Shown here: positions 44,041-53,064 of the stretch, piece by piece
How positions within the stretch are numbered: position 1 is the stretch's first letter
How the letters are laid out: every line of letters starts with the position of its first letter
Assembly: GCF_000307855.1 (NCBI RefSeq)
Contig: NZ_AJLR01000049.1
Span: 1-64,000 of the forward strand
From: Schinkia azotoformans LMG 9581
GTDB lineage: Bacteria; Bacillota; Bacilli; Bacillales; Bacillaceae_J
Length of the DNA stretch: 64,000 bases
Direction: 5' to 3'
Made by a program: the position numbers and the translations under genes
The notes under the pieces: generated by a model
What the model saw: the letters and a program-made list of their open reading frames with translations, nothing else
What the model was told of the DNA's origin: nothing
The model's database searches: none

Positions 44041-44922
44041 TTATTTGTTATGAACGAAACCTTGAACATATTGGATAAAATTTTTTGTGACAGGTGATAG
44101 GTAACCGTCTTTTAAATGAGCAATTCCAATTTTTCGATTGCAAATTGGTTTTTTTACATGGATCATCTTCACCTTCGTTTTCTTTAGCACTTCTATATTT
44201 GGTACGATGGAAACACCTAAATTTGCGCTAACTAAACCAGAAACCGTCCCGATATCTTCCCCCTCAAAAACAATATCAGGTGCGAGGCCCGCTTCTAAAC
44301 AAAAATTATGAAGAATCGTACGTAATCCATAGCCCTCTCTAAAGGAGATAAAAGGCTCATTTTCAATCATTTTCAAATCAACTTCATCATATTCCGCTAG
44401 CCAGTGGTTTTTAGAGACTATCAAAAATAATTCCTCGGTCATTAGCGGCTCCCATATCAAGTCTTCGTCATCCTCTAAAAGAGAAAAAAGCGCCAGATCG
44501 ACTTTTCCCGATTTTACCTGGCTAAAAATTTCTTGGTTAGAAGTTTGATGCAGAAGAAATTTAACATTTGGAAATTCGGATCGATAAGTACTTAATATAT
44601 CTGGAACAAAACTCATACCGAGTGAAGGTAAAAAGGCCAAATTAATCGTACCAGATTCGGGATGAATATCTTGAAGAATTTCTTGTGTTCCTATTTCGAT
44701 TTGCTTGATCGCTTGTTCAACGCGTTTTAAAAACATTTCACCATAACGATTTAAATAAATATTTCTGCCTTTACGATTAAAAAGCTTAACGCCTAATTCG
44801 TCTTCAAGCTTGGCAATCGAACGGCTTAAAGCGGGCTGTGAAATAGCTAATTGTTCAGCAGCCTGTGTAATATGCTGCATCTTGGCTACGGTCTGAAAAT
44901 AAGTGATCTGATGCCATTCCAT
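44041..44922 (-). CDS. LysR-family transcriptional regulator
   Basis: A 293-residue regulator. The N-terminal helix-turn-helix is clear (TQAAEQLAISQPALSRSIAKLEDELGVKLFNR, about 18-49). A periplasmic-binding-protein-like effector domain fills about 90-290 (INLAFLPSLGMSFVPDIL at its start). It is the first gene of a pair with an MFS transporter, which it probably controls. In most LysR systems the regulator diverges from its target; here both face the same way, so it should also control its own promoter. Confidence 0.93.
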   Translation of the reverse strand: MEWHQITYFQTVAKMQHITQAAEQLAISQPALSRSIAKLEDELGVKLFNRKGRNIYLNRYGEMFLKRVEQAIKQIEIGTQEILQDIHPESGTINLAFLPSLGMSFVPDILSTYRSEFPNVKFLLHQTSNQEIFSQVKSGKVDLALFSLLEDDEDLIWEPLMTEELFLIVSKNHWLAEYDEVDLKMIENEPFISFREGYGLRTILHNFCLEAGLAPDIVFEGEDIGTVSGLVSANLGVSIVPNIEVLKKTKVKMIHVKKPICNRKIGIAHLKDGYLSPVTKNFIQYVQGFVHNK

Positions 44923-45041
44923 GTTTTTGACCTCATATATAGTTAGAATTTACTTATAGTTTATCATACTCCTACTATTGCATAACTTCTAATTGATAGT
45001 TTGCATATAATTCATTACTTTTAGTTATGAATATTTGAATG

Positions 45042-45113
45042 GGGACAGAGGGTCGGGAACTCTGGCCCTGGGTTCTGAGTCCCAATGAGCCAGAGTTCCC
45101 GACCCTCTGTCCC
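45042..45113. repeat. 25-bp perfect inverted repeat built from the dispersed element
   Basis: The left arm (45042-45066, starting GGGACAGAGGGTCGGGAACT) is the exact complement of the right arm (45089-45113, ending CCCGACCCTCTGTCCC). The loop is 22 nt. The right arm contains the same CCAGAGTTCCCGACCC core as the copies at 33397 and 50270. It lies between lysR and the chemoreceptor gene and encodes nothing. Confidence 0.85.
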
Positions 45114-45130
45114 AGGGATCTATATCTATC

Positions 45131-45166
45131 AAAACAAAAGAGCCTGGAAGATTTTCCAAGCCCTCA
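45131..45166 (-). terminator. Terminator of the chemoreceptor gene
   Basis: On the minus strand GAGGGCTTGGAA pairs with TTCCAGGCTC (one bulge), followed by TTTTGTTTT. Confidence 0.75.
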
Positions 45167-45176
45167 ATTTGTTATT

Positions 45177-46862
45177 TTAGAATTTAAATTGGCTAACCAT
45201 TTCTTGTAGTTTTATAGCAGTAAAGCTTAATGATCGAGCGGTAGCGGTTATTTCCTGCATTGCTGCGGTTTGCTCTTCAGCAGCTGCTGAAACGTTTTGT
45301 GCATTCAGTGCTGATACTGAGGTGGTATTTACTATGGAATTCATCATCTCAACTATTTCAACACCGCTTTTATTTACACGTTCAACCGCAATTATTGTTT
45401 CTTTTGAATGCGCAGATAAATCTTGGATAATTTTTGTGATCCCTTCAAAAGCATCTCCTGTTTGCTTCCCTAAACTAATTCCACCATTTACAGCAGTGGT
45501 ACCTTCGCTCACCGATTTTATTGCATTGTCTGTTTCTTTTTGAACTTGTTCTATAAGTTGTTGTACTTGACCGGCAGCATTACTTGATTGTTCAGCTAAT
45601 TTTCTTACTTCTTCAGCAACTACTGAAAAACCTTTCCCATGCTCACCTGCTCTTGCCGCTTCTATAGCAGCGTTTAATGCTAATAAATTAGTTTGATCTG
45701 AAATTTGCGTGATTAAAGAAATAATTTGCTCTATTTCTTTTGATTTTTCTCCAAGTTTACCAATTACATCTGAGACATTGTTTACCTTATTACTGATTAA
45801 ATTCATATGTTCTAATGTTTTATGAACAATTTCATTTCCAATACTTGCGTGGCTTTGGGCATTGGATCCTAATTCAGCAACAAACTGAACTGAAGCAGCC
45901 ACTTGGTTAATACCTGACGAAATTTCAGCTACGGTTTGGGAGGAGGTTTGACTAGCCAATAATTGCTGATCCGTTCCCTGAGCCACTTCTTGTATGGAAT
46001 TTGCAATTTGGTCTGTTGTCTGAGCGGTTGATTCCGCACCTGCGGTAAGTTCCTCCGAAGAAGCAGTTAAGTGTTCAGATGTTAGCTTTATTTGATGTAT
46101 AAGGTCAACTAACTTTGTTCTCATTTCCTCAAATGATCCAGCCAATGTACCGATTTCATCTTTTGACCGAATGGTTATCGGTTGACGAAGGTCACCTTGT
46201 GCGATAGTCTCTGTAGCATCCATTAGTTTTCTCAATGGAACTATAATTGAGCGGCTTAAGAAAACGGATATCATGATGGCAAGTACAAAAATAATTCCGC
46301 CAAGAATGCCAATTACCATTTTATTTTTGTTCATTAAATCATGAATATCCTGTAATGATTGATTAATGCTAGATAAATATTTTTTTTGGTAATCGTCAAC
46401 TTTTCTATTAATATCTAATGAATTTTTGTCAAACAGCGGCATTATTTCATTGCCTTTTTCTGTGCCGGCTTGAATATATTGATTAGCCATCTTTTGACCC
46501 ATTTCATAGTAGGAATCAAATGATAATTTTATAGCATCTAATTCCTTAGCTTCGGTCGGATGAAGTTCTTTTAGCTTTTCAAGATCCCTATAAAATAATT
46601 TGCTATGGGCTTCTGCTAGTTTGAAACCATCATCAAAACCATCTTGCGCTCTTGTAGCACTAATATCTGATAAATATTGTTGAACTTGGACAACCGATAA
46701 TTTTAATTGATCAGCTAACAAAGCGGACTGTAATGTTTTTTCTTTAATTTCTTCAAGCTGTTTTACTTGTGAAGTCAAATTCACAATTTGAATTGTTCCA
46801 AAAATAAGAAATAAAAGGAAAATAATTCCGAACGACAAAAAGTTTCTTGATCTAATGCTCAT
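45177..46862 (-). CDS. Methyl-accepting chemotaxis protein
   Basis: A 561-residue chemoreceptor. Membrane helices lie at about 8-28 and 182-205. The outer part between them (about 30-180) is a helical bundle-type sensor (4HB). HAMP covers about 205-260 ([21 protein letters not shown]). The signalling domain has the conserved hairpin tip [35 protein letters not shown] (quoted in parts: residues about 395-429). The ligand is unknown. It is a lone receptor with no che genes nearby. Confidence 0.96.
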   Translation of the reverse strand: MSIRSRNFLSFGIIFLLFLIFGTIQIVNLTSQVKQLEEIKEKTLQSALLADQLKLSVVQVQQYLSDISATRAQDGFDDGFKLAEAHSKLFYRDLEKLKELHPTEAKELDAIKLSFDSYYEMGQKMANQYIQAGTEKGNEIMPLFDKNSLDINRKVDDYQKKYLSSINQSLQDIHDLMNKNKMVIGILGGIIFVLAIMISVFLSRSIIVPLRKLMDATETIAQGDLRQPITIRSKDEIGTLAGSFEEMRTKLVDLIHQIKLTSEHLTASSEELTAGAESTAQTTDQIANSIQEVAQGTDQQLLASQTSSQTVAEISSGINQVAASVQFVAELGSNAQSHASIGNEIVHKTLEHMNLISNKVNNVSDVIGKLGEKSKEIEQIISLITQISDQTNLLALNAAIEAARAGEHGKGFSVVAEEVRKLAEQSSNAAGQVQQLIEQVQKETDNAIKSVSEGTTAVNGGISLGKQTGDAFEGITKIIQDLSAHSKETIIAVERVNKSGVEIVEMMNSIVNTTSVSALNAQNVSAAAEEQTAAMQEITATARSLSFTAIKLQEMVSQFKF

Positions 46863-47171
46863 AAAAACCTCCGACTCAGTATATAGTTTAGTTCAAAAGT
46901 CACAACTAAAATTATACCAATCAAGGGAATATTTTACTATATTTTTCAAGTAAAAAGTCTACAAAGTATGTTTTATCAACGATTATTGAAATCATTCTAG
47001 TTTCCCGATCTGTTCCACAGCTTCCACCAATTGCTCTACTCATTTACAAATCCTTCGAAATTCAAAATTTTGACAGAATTTTCTATCCTATAACTAATCT
47101 GGCTGAATATGATGTAGTAAAGAAGGGAGGAAACAAAAAGCCCTTCTAAATAACGAAAGAAGGTGCCTCAC
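46863..47171. other. Intergenic region, no gene recognised
   Basis: Spacer between divergent genes. A TATAAT lies at about 46912-46917 on the minus strand and could be a -10 for the chemoreceptor gene, but it lacks a good -35. No reading frame with a ribosome site, no hairpin with a T run and no repeat were seen. Confidence 0.5.
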
Positions 47172-47363
47172 ATGTCACTCGCACAATTTGAAGACGTTTT
47201 TGAAATTTGTTGTGAGTTTATGGCATTAGATGAAAAAGAAAGAATTGACAGAGTAAAGAAGGATAGGTTAGAGGTAAGGGAAGATCGACGTCCTGTAGGC
47301 TATGAGTGGTGGGAAGTTGCGATTGATGAGATCGAAAAAGAAAGAAAATTACTAAATGTATAG
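47172..47363 (+). CDS. Small hypothetical protein
   Basis: A 63-residue soluble, highly charged protein (MSLAQFEDVFEICCEFMALDE at the start, then many Lys, Arg, Glu and an EWWEVAIDEIEKERK segment). GAAGGTG lies seven bases before the ATG at 47172. A strong terminator follows. I recognise no family; it looks like a small helical protein of the type often found alone in Bacillus genomes. Confidence 0.7.
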   Translation: MSLAQFEDVFEICCEFMALDEKERIDRVKKDRLEVREDRRPVGYEWWEVAIDEIEKERKLLNV

Positions 47364-47371
47364 CTATAAAA

Positions 47372-47416
47372 CAAAAAGGCTGTCGAAAAAAACCAACTTT
47401 TTCGGCAGCCTTTTTG
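47372..47416 (+). terminator. Intrinsic terminator
   Basis: CAAAAAGGCTGTCGAAAAA pairs with TTTTTCGGCAGCCTTTTTG. Confidence 0.92.
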
Positions 47417-47485
47417 GTGCTTCTAATTTTATGTACAAGATATTAATATAAGCCCTTATTCATACTATATTTTGGGGGTGAAATA

Positions 47486-47926
47486 ATGCCAAGAATAAAT
47501 TACCGAAGTTCGGACATTGCCTTAATGGCAAGGATGATGAGAGCAGAAGCTGAAGGTGAAGGAAACCAAGGAATGTTATATGTTGGAAATGTAATTGTTA
47601 ATCGTGTTATAGCAGATTGTTCAGACTTTAAGGATGTTAGATCAGTTCATCAAGCCATATTTCAAGTTCAAGGAGGTAATTATTCGTTTGAAGCTGTTCA
47701 AAAGGGCAATATGTTTTATCAAAGAGCGAGAACAGGTGAGAAAAGATTAGCAAAACTGAATTTGGATTATTGGAGACAACACCCAGCGAAATTCGCTCTT
47801 TGGTATTTTAATCCATATGCACCATGCCCGTCAACATGGTACGATCAACCCTTTTCTGGTCAATTTAAAAATCATTGTTATTATGAACCAAAGGCTGGAA
47901 CATGTGATAGTGTTTATCGGGGATGA
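47486..47926 (+). CDS. cwlJ: Spore cortex-lytic cell wall hydrolase CwlJ
   Basis: A 146-residue SleB/CwlJ-family hydrolase that degrades cortex peptidoglycan during germination. The catalytic Glu lies in ARMMRAEAEGEG (about residue 20), followed by YVGNVIVNRV and the family ending WYFNPYAPCPSTWY...FKNHCYY. There is no signal peptide, as expected for CwlJ, which is placed in the coat from the mother cell. The ATG follows GGGGGTG. In B. subtilis cwlJ lies with gerQ; no gerQ is adjacent here. Confidence 0.92.
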   Translation: MPRINYRSSDIALMARMMRAEAEGEGNQGMLYVGNVIVNRVIADCSDFKDVRSVHQAIFQVQGGNYSFEAVQKGNMFYQRARTGEKRLAKLNLDYWRQHPAKFALWYFNPYAPCPSTWYDQPFSGQFKNHCYYEPKAGTCDSVYRG

Positions 47927-47957
47927 TAAGCTTACTCAAAGAGTAAGCTTATTTTTA
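47926..47957. terminator. Terminator of cwlJ
   Basis: A perfect stem ATAAGCTTACTC / GAGTAAGCTTAT with T residues after it. Confidence 0.9.
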
Positions 47958-47971
47958 ATCATTTAGGAATT

Positions 47972-48910
47972 TTAACTTGGGAAATCCGTTAGCTCTTTTC
48001 TATACTCATCTACTTCGTCGGTTAATGTATCATTATTCTTTGCCAAAACTTCAAGAAAGCTGTTCAGCATTCCTGTGTAGTCACTTTTGATTTCTCTACT
48101 AACAGCATCTAGATATACAGCCTTTGCTTCAGGGTCAATTTTTTTTGTATCATAACTAAACAGCGGCGTATTATTAAGCCCGAAGAAAGTAAACATCTCA
48201 TACCTCTTATATAACTCAGTCACTTCATCCAGTCTTTCAGAACTTGGATATTGCTTCAAAAAAGCCTCTTGTTCAAGAGCTCTCTCGACAATTTCATCCC
48301 AGCTAATCATTAGGGCGGCATCTTTAGCGGGCACCTGATTAGATTCAACAGCCATGATTTCAATATAATCCTGTATTTCCTTAGTTGCGTTAGCACTGAA
48401 TGTTTTATAGAACTGATAATCTATGATTGGAAAATAATATCCCTCTGCAGTTTCGATTTTATAACCGCTGTTTTTTGTTTCTTCAAGCAAAGTTTTAATC
48501 TCAGCATCGGCCATGTTTTCTATTTTACTTGTATCCCCTTTAAATAAATCCCTGAATTTTACTTGCAGATCTTCACTGCTTGTAAAATTCTCTTCGAATG
48601 TTGGTAAATGATTTACTTGTAAATCTTCTAATGCCAAAATCATACCAGAAACGTTTTGTGGTGACACATCAGATACGTTTTCCTCCATGAATTGGATCAC
48701 TTCACTGATCTCTGGATTGTTTGCTATTAAATTGTTAAAGTTACTCATCACTTGTTCTTCACTTGCGTGTGGATTCTCTTCTGGTTGAACAACCTCCACT
48801 GGTTCATTGCTATTATTTTTATCTGTAGATTGATTTCCAAAAGAACAACCTGCGGAAAATAGTAACATTGAAGCCAGCGTTGAAACAGTCCATATTTTTT
48901 TATTTACCAT
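47972..48910 (-). CDS. Putative lipoprotein, unknown
   Basis: A 312-residue exported protein. The signal peptide ends in the lipobox FSAGC (Cys at about 22). A Ser/Asn/Glu-rich linker follows to about 50, then a mostly helical, acidic domain with no recognised motif. It should sit on the outer face of the membrane. It is a single-gene unit with AAGGAG upstream of its ATG, and is convergent with cwlJ. Confidence 0.8.
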   Translation of the reverse strand: MVNKKIWTVSTLASMLLFSAGCSFGNQSTDKNNSNEPVEVVQPEENPHASEEQVMSNFNNLIANNPEISEVIQFMEENVSDVSPQNVSGMILALEDLQVNHLPTFEENFTSSEDLQVKFRDLFKGDTSKIENMADAEIKTLLEETKNSGYKIETAEGYYFPIIDYQFYKTFSANATKEIQDYIEIMAVESNQVPAKDAALMISWDEIVERALEQEAFLKQYPSSERLDEVTELYKRYEMFTFFGLNNTPLFSYDTKKIDPEAKAVYLDAVSREIKSDYTGMLNSFLEVLAKNNDTLTDEVDEYRKELTDFPS

Positions 48911-48969
48911 ACAATCATCTCCTTCCCATTGTTAAGACGTACCTTCGCTAAAAAAGTTACAAAAATAAT

Positions 48970-49001
48970 AAAAAAACCAACATTCAGGAAGGAATGCTGG
49001 T
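48970..49001 (-). terminator. Terminator of corA
   Basis: ACCAGCATTCC / GGAATG-type stem (plus-strand arms ACCAACATTC and GAATGCTGGT) with TTTTTTTA on the minus strand. Confidence 0.85.
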
Positions 49002-49023
49002 TCTAATCCGTATTTCCTTATCG

Positions 49024-49962
49024 TTAGAAAAATCTCTTTTTCCAAAAAATAAAGGCGGTAATGCTCGCAAATATTATAGATATGAACATTGCAATGAAAA
49101 ACGCATGCGGATAATCCTGAAATGGGATCGAAACGTTCATCCCATAAAAGCTCGCTACCATTGTTGGCAGGGCCAAAATAATTGTAAAGGATGTTAAAAA
49201 CTTCATAACTATGTTTAAGTTGTTTGATATGACTGATGCAAAAGCGTCCATCATTCCGCTCAGAATCGAGGAATGAGTTTCCGCCATTTCAATGGCCTGT
49301 TGATTTTCAATGATTACATCCTCTAATAACTCTTTATCATCCTCATACATCTTCAAGTAGCTGCTTCTTAACATTTTTTGCATGACAATATTATTAGATT
49401 TCAATGAAGTCATGAAGTACACTAAGCTTTTTTCTAAATTTAACAGCGAGAAAAGCTCTTTATTTTTCATCGATTGGTGTAGTTCACTTTCGATTTCATC
49501 TGTTTTTTTATTGATTTGTTTAAGGTATCTAAGATACGAAGTTGCGGTTAAATATAATATTTGTAAGGCAAATCTTGTTTTTTTGTAAGTGAAAAATTGC
49601 TTTACTTTGTTTTGGGAAAAAAGGTGAAAGATCGGATTATCCTTCAAACAAACAGTAACAAAACAGTCTTTCGTAATGATCATTCCTAACGGGATCGTAT
49701 CATAAATCGGTCTGTCAAATTCATCCCGTGTAACTAAAGGTACATTAATGATAATTAAAATATTATCGTCTTCTTTTTCAATCCTGGAGCGTTCTTCTTC
49801 GTCTAAGGGGTCTTTTAAAAAATCCAAAGGAATCTGTAGTTGATTGGCAGTATAATTAATTTCTTCCTCTGTTGGAGATATTAAATTGACCCAGCAACCT
49901 TTGACGATTTCCGTTGTTTCTTGAATGTCTCCAAATTCATTCGTAGCAAAAGTTTTTAACAT
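49024..49962 (-). CDS. corA: CorA-family magnesium/divalent-cation channel
   Basis: A 312-residue channel protein. A large cytoplasmic domain (about 1-245) precedes two C-terminal membrane helices (about 252-275 and 285-305). The pore signature GMN is present in FYGMNVSIPF. The chain ends in a basic tail (WKKRFF). It forms a pentamer that imports Mg2+, Co2+ or related ions. GAGGAGG lies before the ATG. A 120-nt segment with folded-RNA character lies 54-173 bases upstream of the start and may be a control element. Confidence 0.95.
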   Translation of the reverse strand: MLKTFATNEFGDIQETTEIVKGCWVNLISPTEEEINYTANQLQIPLDFLKDPLDEEERSRIEKEDDNILIIINVPLVTRDEFDRPIYDTIPLGMIITKDCFVTVCLKDNPIFHLFSQNKVKQFFTYKKTRFALQILYLTATSYLRYLKQINKKTDEIESELHQSMKNKELFSLLNLEKSLVYFMTSLKSNNIVMQKMLRSSYLKMYEDDKELLEDVIIENQQAIEMAETHSSILSGMMDAFASVISNNLNIVMKFLTSFTIILALPTMVASFYGMNVSIPFQDYPHAFFIAMFISIIFASITAFIFWKKRFF

Positions 49963-50015
49963 TGAAAATTCCTCCTCGTCTTAAAGAGGAAGCCATTAAA
50001 ACCTATCTAATTAAT

Positions 50016-50135
50016 GGAAGTTGATATTTTTATAAGGTATCAAGCTTCTTGATGTCTGGTAATGAATGATTTCCTCATTGATCGAACTGGGTTCGGGTTC
50101 ATTACATGGTATGTTACCCAAAAAATATCAACTCC
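50016..50135 (-). ncRNA. Candidate structured 5' leader RNA of corA
   Basis: Read on the minus strand, the ends GGAGTTGATATTTTT and AAAAATATCAACTTCC close a 120-nt fold. Inside it lie a hairpin GGTA-ACA-TACC; a longer helix GTAATGAA / TTCATTAC carrying two small hairpins (CGAAC-CCA-GTTCG and AATGA-GGAAA-TCATT); and a hairpin ATCAAG-AAG-CTTGAT. Five helices in 120 nt ahead of an ion-channel gene suggest a regulatory RNA. It does not match the M-box or any riboswitch I know. No terminator follows, so control of translation or RNA stability would be needed. Confidence 0.5.
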
Positions 50136-50269
50136 TTATCAATAACTTTAAATATATTTATCCACCTTCATCATCATACCTTCTCAAAATTCCCTTGTAA
50201 ACTACCAAAAGGGTATTGTGAATTTTGTCAGAATAGTGAGAAAGAGGGCTTGGCACTGCGGCATGATTC

Positions 50270-50331
50270 GGGCCAGAGATCCCGACCCTGTGGGACGGTT
50301 TGTGGGACACAGTTCCCGCCCCTCCGACCCA
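50270..50331. repeat. Dispersed intergenic repeat, two copies
   Basis: GGCCAGAGATCCCGACCCTG (50271) and GGGACACAGTTCCCGCCCCT (50304) are two variants of the TTCCCGACCC repeat, side by side between the corA leader and the Gly-rich protein gene. Confidence 0.7.
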
Positions 50332-50348
50332 GATGCTACAGTCCCGTT

Positions 50349-50603
50349 TTAGAAAAAGCCGGGGCCACCGAAGAAAGGATTACCAAATCCCCCGAAGCCT
50401 CCATATCCTCCGAACCCCCCGTACCCTCCAAATCCTGGACCAAATCCTGGGTAACAGCAGGGACGAGGCGTAGCTAACCCACCAAGATAACCGACCCCCA
50501 ATCCTAGAAGACCTGTAGCGATCGGGGCGGCAAGGAACCATCTTTGATCTTCGTAGCCCTGCCTATAGTTCGGCACCATGTTTCCATAATAATTTGAATA
50601 CAT
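50349..50603 (-). CDS. Small glycine-rich protein, probably spore or surface associated
   Basis: An 84-residue protein. A Tyr/Asn-rich head (MYSNYYGNMVPNYRQGYEDQ) is followed by a hydrophobic segment (LAAPIATGLLGLGVGYLGGLA), a PCCYPGFGPGF element and a tail of GGYGGF repeats ending FFGGPGFF. A perfect AAAGGAGGAG site lies six bases before the ATG. The composition resembles spore-coat or spore-surface peptides of Bacillus; no family is certain. Confidence 0.75.
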   Translation of the reverse strand: MYSNYYGNMVPNYRQGYEDQRWFLAAPIATGLLGLGVGYLGGLATPRPCCYPGFGPGFGGYGGFGGYGGFGGFGNPFFGGPGFF

Positions 50604-50790
50604 TTTTTCTCCTCCTTTTCATAAAAATAGGGAAATAAGTCTACTTGCATCATATGGTTAAATAGAGGATAAGAGTGGACGATAGCCTGTTTTAGAAAAA
50701 TTAATGAATCCGTCTATACTTAATCAAAAGTTGTATCATAGAAAGGAAGAACGAAGAACAGCTAGTTATTATGACTAAGGAGAAAAGTTT

Positions 50791-51414
50791 ATGTTGAAAT
50801 ATGTGATATTTGATTTTGACGGGACACTTGCTGATTCAAGAGTTGTACTAGTTGCAGCATGGAATTCGTTAGCTAAAAAACATAATTTTAAAAAATTGAA
50901 ATTAGAAGAGTTAGATGCTTTGAAAAAGCTATCTATCAAAGAACGTAGTAGGTTGTTGCGGATACCGTTATATAAGGTGCCCATCATATTACCCCAGTTT
51001 TTTCAGCTGTATAGGCAAGGAATTAAGAATATTAAACCTTATGATGGAATCAAAGAAATGTTGAATGATGTGGAGAAGAAAGGTTGCAAGATTGCTATTA
51101 TTTCCTCAAATTCACGGGAGAACATTTCGTATTTCTTGAAACATTATCAAATTAAAAACATAAAAGAAGTACTTTGCTCCAGTAAAATTCATGGCAAAGA
51201 TAGGCTCATTATTAGATTTTTAAGGGAAAAACAATTGAAGTCATCTGAAGTTGTATACGTAGGGGATGAGCACCGGGATGTAGTTGCCTGCAAAAAAACC
51301 GGAGTGCAGATGATCTGGGTTGGATGGGGTTATGATGCGGAAGAGGTGGTAGACCCTTTGAAGCCGGATTATAAAGTGTATACACCGGCTGAGATTTTAA
51401 AGGTAATTAAATGA
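50791..51414 (+). CDS. HAD-superfamily hydrolase (phosphoglycolate-phosphatase-like)
   Basis: A 207-residue subfamily IA HAD enzyme. Motif I FDFDGTLADS (nucleophile Asp near residue 8), an alpha-helical cap (about 18-80), motif II ISSNSRENI, the motif III Lys (KDRLI, about 138), and motif IV VYVGDEHRDVVACKKTG are intact. It acts on a small phosphorylated metabolite, not identified. AAGGAG lies upstream. Single-gene unit. Confidence 0.92.
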   Translation: MLKYVIFDFDGTLADSRVVLVAAWNSLAKKHNFKKLKLEELDALKKLSIKERSRLLRIPLYKVPIILPQFFQLYRQGIKNIKPYDGIKEMLNDVEKKGCKIAIISSNSRENISYFLKHYQIKNIKEVLCSSKIHGKDRLIIRFLREKQLKSSEVVYVGDEHRDVVACKKTGVQMIWVGWGYDAEEVVDPLKPDYKVYTPAEILKVIK

Positions 51415-51591
51415 GGTATTTTGGACAAAATCCAAACTTTTTGAAACTTTTAACAAAACAAATGTGTAATTAAATATATAGAGTTTATTAAAATAGTGTA
51501 GGTATGAGAAGGATCACATTATTACCGAAGAGGAATATGAAAAAAGAAGGCTGAATTATTAAATGCTAAGTGGTAGGGAAGCACCTGATAA

Positions 51592-51620
51592 AATAGGGAC
51601 AGTTGTCCCTATTTATTTTT
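51592..51620. terminator. Bidirectional terminator
   Basis: A perfect stem AAATAGGGACA / TGTCCCTATTT with a two-base loop and a T run. It overlaps the stop of the VanZ-type gene. Confidence 0.85.
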
Positions 51621-52229
51621 TAAATTAAAACCAAAATTTTTTCTCTTCAAAACTAATACTTTCTTCAAAACTGGATAGACTAAATAGCCAATGAACACCC
51701 CTAATATGTTCAAAATTAAATCATCAATATCCAAGCTTCCTCTTTTCGTGATAAATTGGATTCCTTCAATCATCGCAATGGTGAAAAAACTAATTGTTAG
51801 TAACTGCCCGACCCTAGGGCTGACTTTTATATAACAATAGTAAACCCCGAATGGTATAAATAATCCAATGTTTGCCCCCAGGTTATAAATGGCGATTAGC
51901 AAATCCACACGACCTTCCAAATAAAACATTACCGTTTTGAATGGCATGAGATTAATCGACCCATAATACTGATTTTCCGGTCTGAAAAATAATAAGATTA
52001 GCAGTCCAATAGAATAGCAGAATATCACAAAATCAAGAATTCTCTTGGAAATTGCTATTTTTTCTTTCGTCGCCCAAAGACCTACCAATAATATTGAAGA
52101 AGTCAAGCAAAACCATACAACCCCGATAACGAGTGGGTGCAAATATTGAGTTAGTTTCATCCAAATCGGTAATAGAGCTAGGAATAGGACTTGGGAAATG
52201 AAAAGATTGAGTTTGATGCTTTTTTTCAT
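51609..52229 (-). CDS. VanZ-family membrane protein
   Basis: A 206-residue protein with five or six hydrophobic segments. The VanZ-like core is LLFFRPENQYYGSINLMPFKT, then YNLGANIGLFIPFGVYY, and IEGIQFITKRGSLDIDDLILNILGVFIGY, with the conserved acidic pair DIDD. The family includes teicoplanin-resistance VanZ, but most members are of unknown function. It is monocistronic. Confidence 0.9.
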   Translation of the reverse strand: MKKSIKLNLFISQVLFLALLPIWMKLTQYLHPLVIGVVWFCLTSSILLVGLWATKEKIAISKRILDFVIFCYSIGLLILLFFRPENQYYGSINLMPFKTVMFYLEGRVDLLIAIYNLGANIGLFIPFGVYYCYIKVSPRVGQLLTISFFTIAMIEGIQFITKRGSLDIDDLILNILGVFIGYLVYPVLKKVLVLKRKNFGFNLKNK

Positions 52230-52472
52230 GAGTGCCTCCAGGTAAACAGTTCGGATATAAATTTTGTTAAGCTAAAACTACATGTAATTGCATTATACCT
52301 TGTTTAAAAAATCAAACAGGTGTAACCCAGAAATTTACAAATATTATGGTCAATCGCATTTGGAGAAACGAAAGCAGGGGGAGAGGTACCATACAATTGC
52401 GTTTTAAGGGACTATAATTATTTTATCGTGAATATAATGAATGATAAAGAGAAAGGTAAAGGATGTGTTAAA

Positions 52473-52802
52473 ATGAGCCAATACAAACAATATATTTTAA
52501 ATTATGGAGACGATGTTTGTGATTTGGAATCTAGTCCTTTTGAAAGTTTGCGGATGTTATTTGACAGAACTGATCTATATAAAATCCAAGATGAATTGGA
52601 TTTTGATGAAAAGGTCTTACTTGGCACTTACGATTTAAAACTTATTGAGAATGCTGAAAAAATGGTTAAACATATCAGCCAAATATATAATTTTGATTAC
52701 TCAAGTAACATTCCATATGAACAGTGGTGGTGGCATTTAGATAAAATAGCGAATGGAATGCTGAGTTTCAATGTATCTTCAGAGGTAAGGAAGGTCATGT
52801 AA
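52473..52802 (+). CDS. Hypothetical protein
   Basis: A 109-residue acidic soluble protein (MSQYKQYILNYGDDVCDLES at the start; IPYEQWWWHLDKIANGML near the end). The ATG at 52473 is chosen because AAAGGATG lies eight bases upstream; an earlier ATG at 52428 has no site. A terminator follows. The Trp-rich end resembles small immunity or contact-system proteins, but there is no toxin gene nearby and I assign no function. Confidence 0.7.
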   Translation: MSQYKQYILNYGDDVCDLESSPFESLRMLFDRTDLYKIQDELDFDEKVLLGTYDLKLIENAEKMVKHISQIYNFDYSSNIPYEQWWWHLDKIANGMLSFNVSSEVRKVM

Positions 52803-52825
52803 ATTAAATCAGAGAATTAAAAGTG

Positions 52826-52858
52826 GGCAAAATCCAGATATCGGGTTTTGTCTTTTTT
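52826..52858 (+). terminator. Intrinsic terminator
   Basis: GGCAAAATCC pairs with GGGTTTTGTC, followed by six T. Confidence 0.85.
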
Positions 52859-53064
52859 AAACTAAAAATATTCTTTTTACAGTGAAAATATTTAGAATTT
52901 TTGTTTATTTTAGTATAGCTTTTTGGTGGGAATATTTATATAATTTAAATAATTCAATTTATTAAAATGGGATTTAATCCTTAAATTAACGAATTTAGAC
53001 ATATATAAATAATCAGTAAATCATAGAATCCGCAATTCAGCACTAAAAAAGGGGGCAATGTTTA

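Noticed and set aside
42812-44922. LysR operator between divergent regulator and target.
   Set aside because: The regulator and MFS genes face the same way, so the usual divergent layout does not exist. No clear T-N11-A palindrome could be fixed upstream of the lysR start.
50045-50100. The corA leader has a CCCA-N3-CGA-N-C stretch and a 120-nt length that recall 5S rRNA loop C and size.
   Set aside because: Only about half of 24 aligned positions agree, the helix IV/V arm is far too short and an extra hairpin is present. I treat the likeness as chance unless a 5S covariance model scores it.
50106-50477. A 123-codon plus-strand open frame over the corA leader, dispersed repeat and Gly-rich gene.
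   Set aside because: No ribosome site, compositionally odd, and antisense to a clearly better gene (50349-50603). The frame exists because the repeat is GC-rich and lacks stops.
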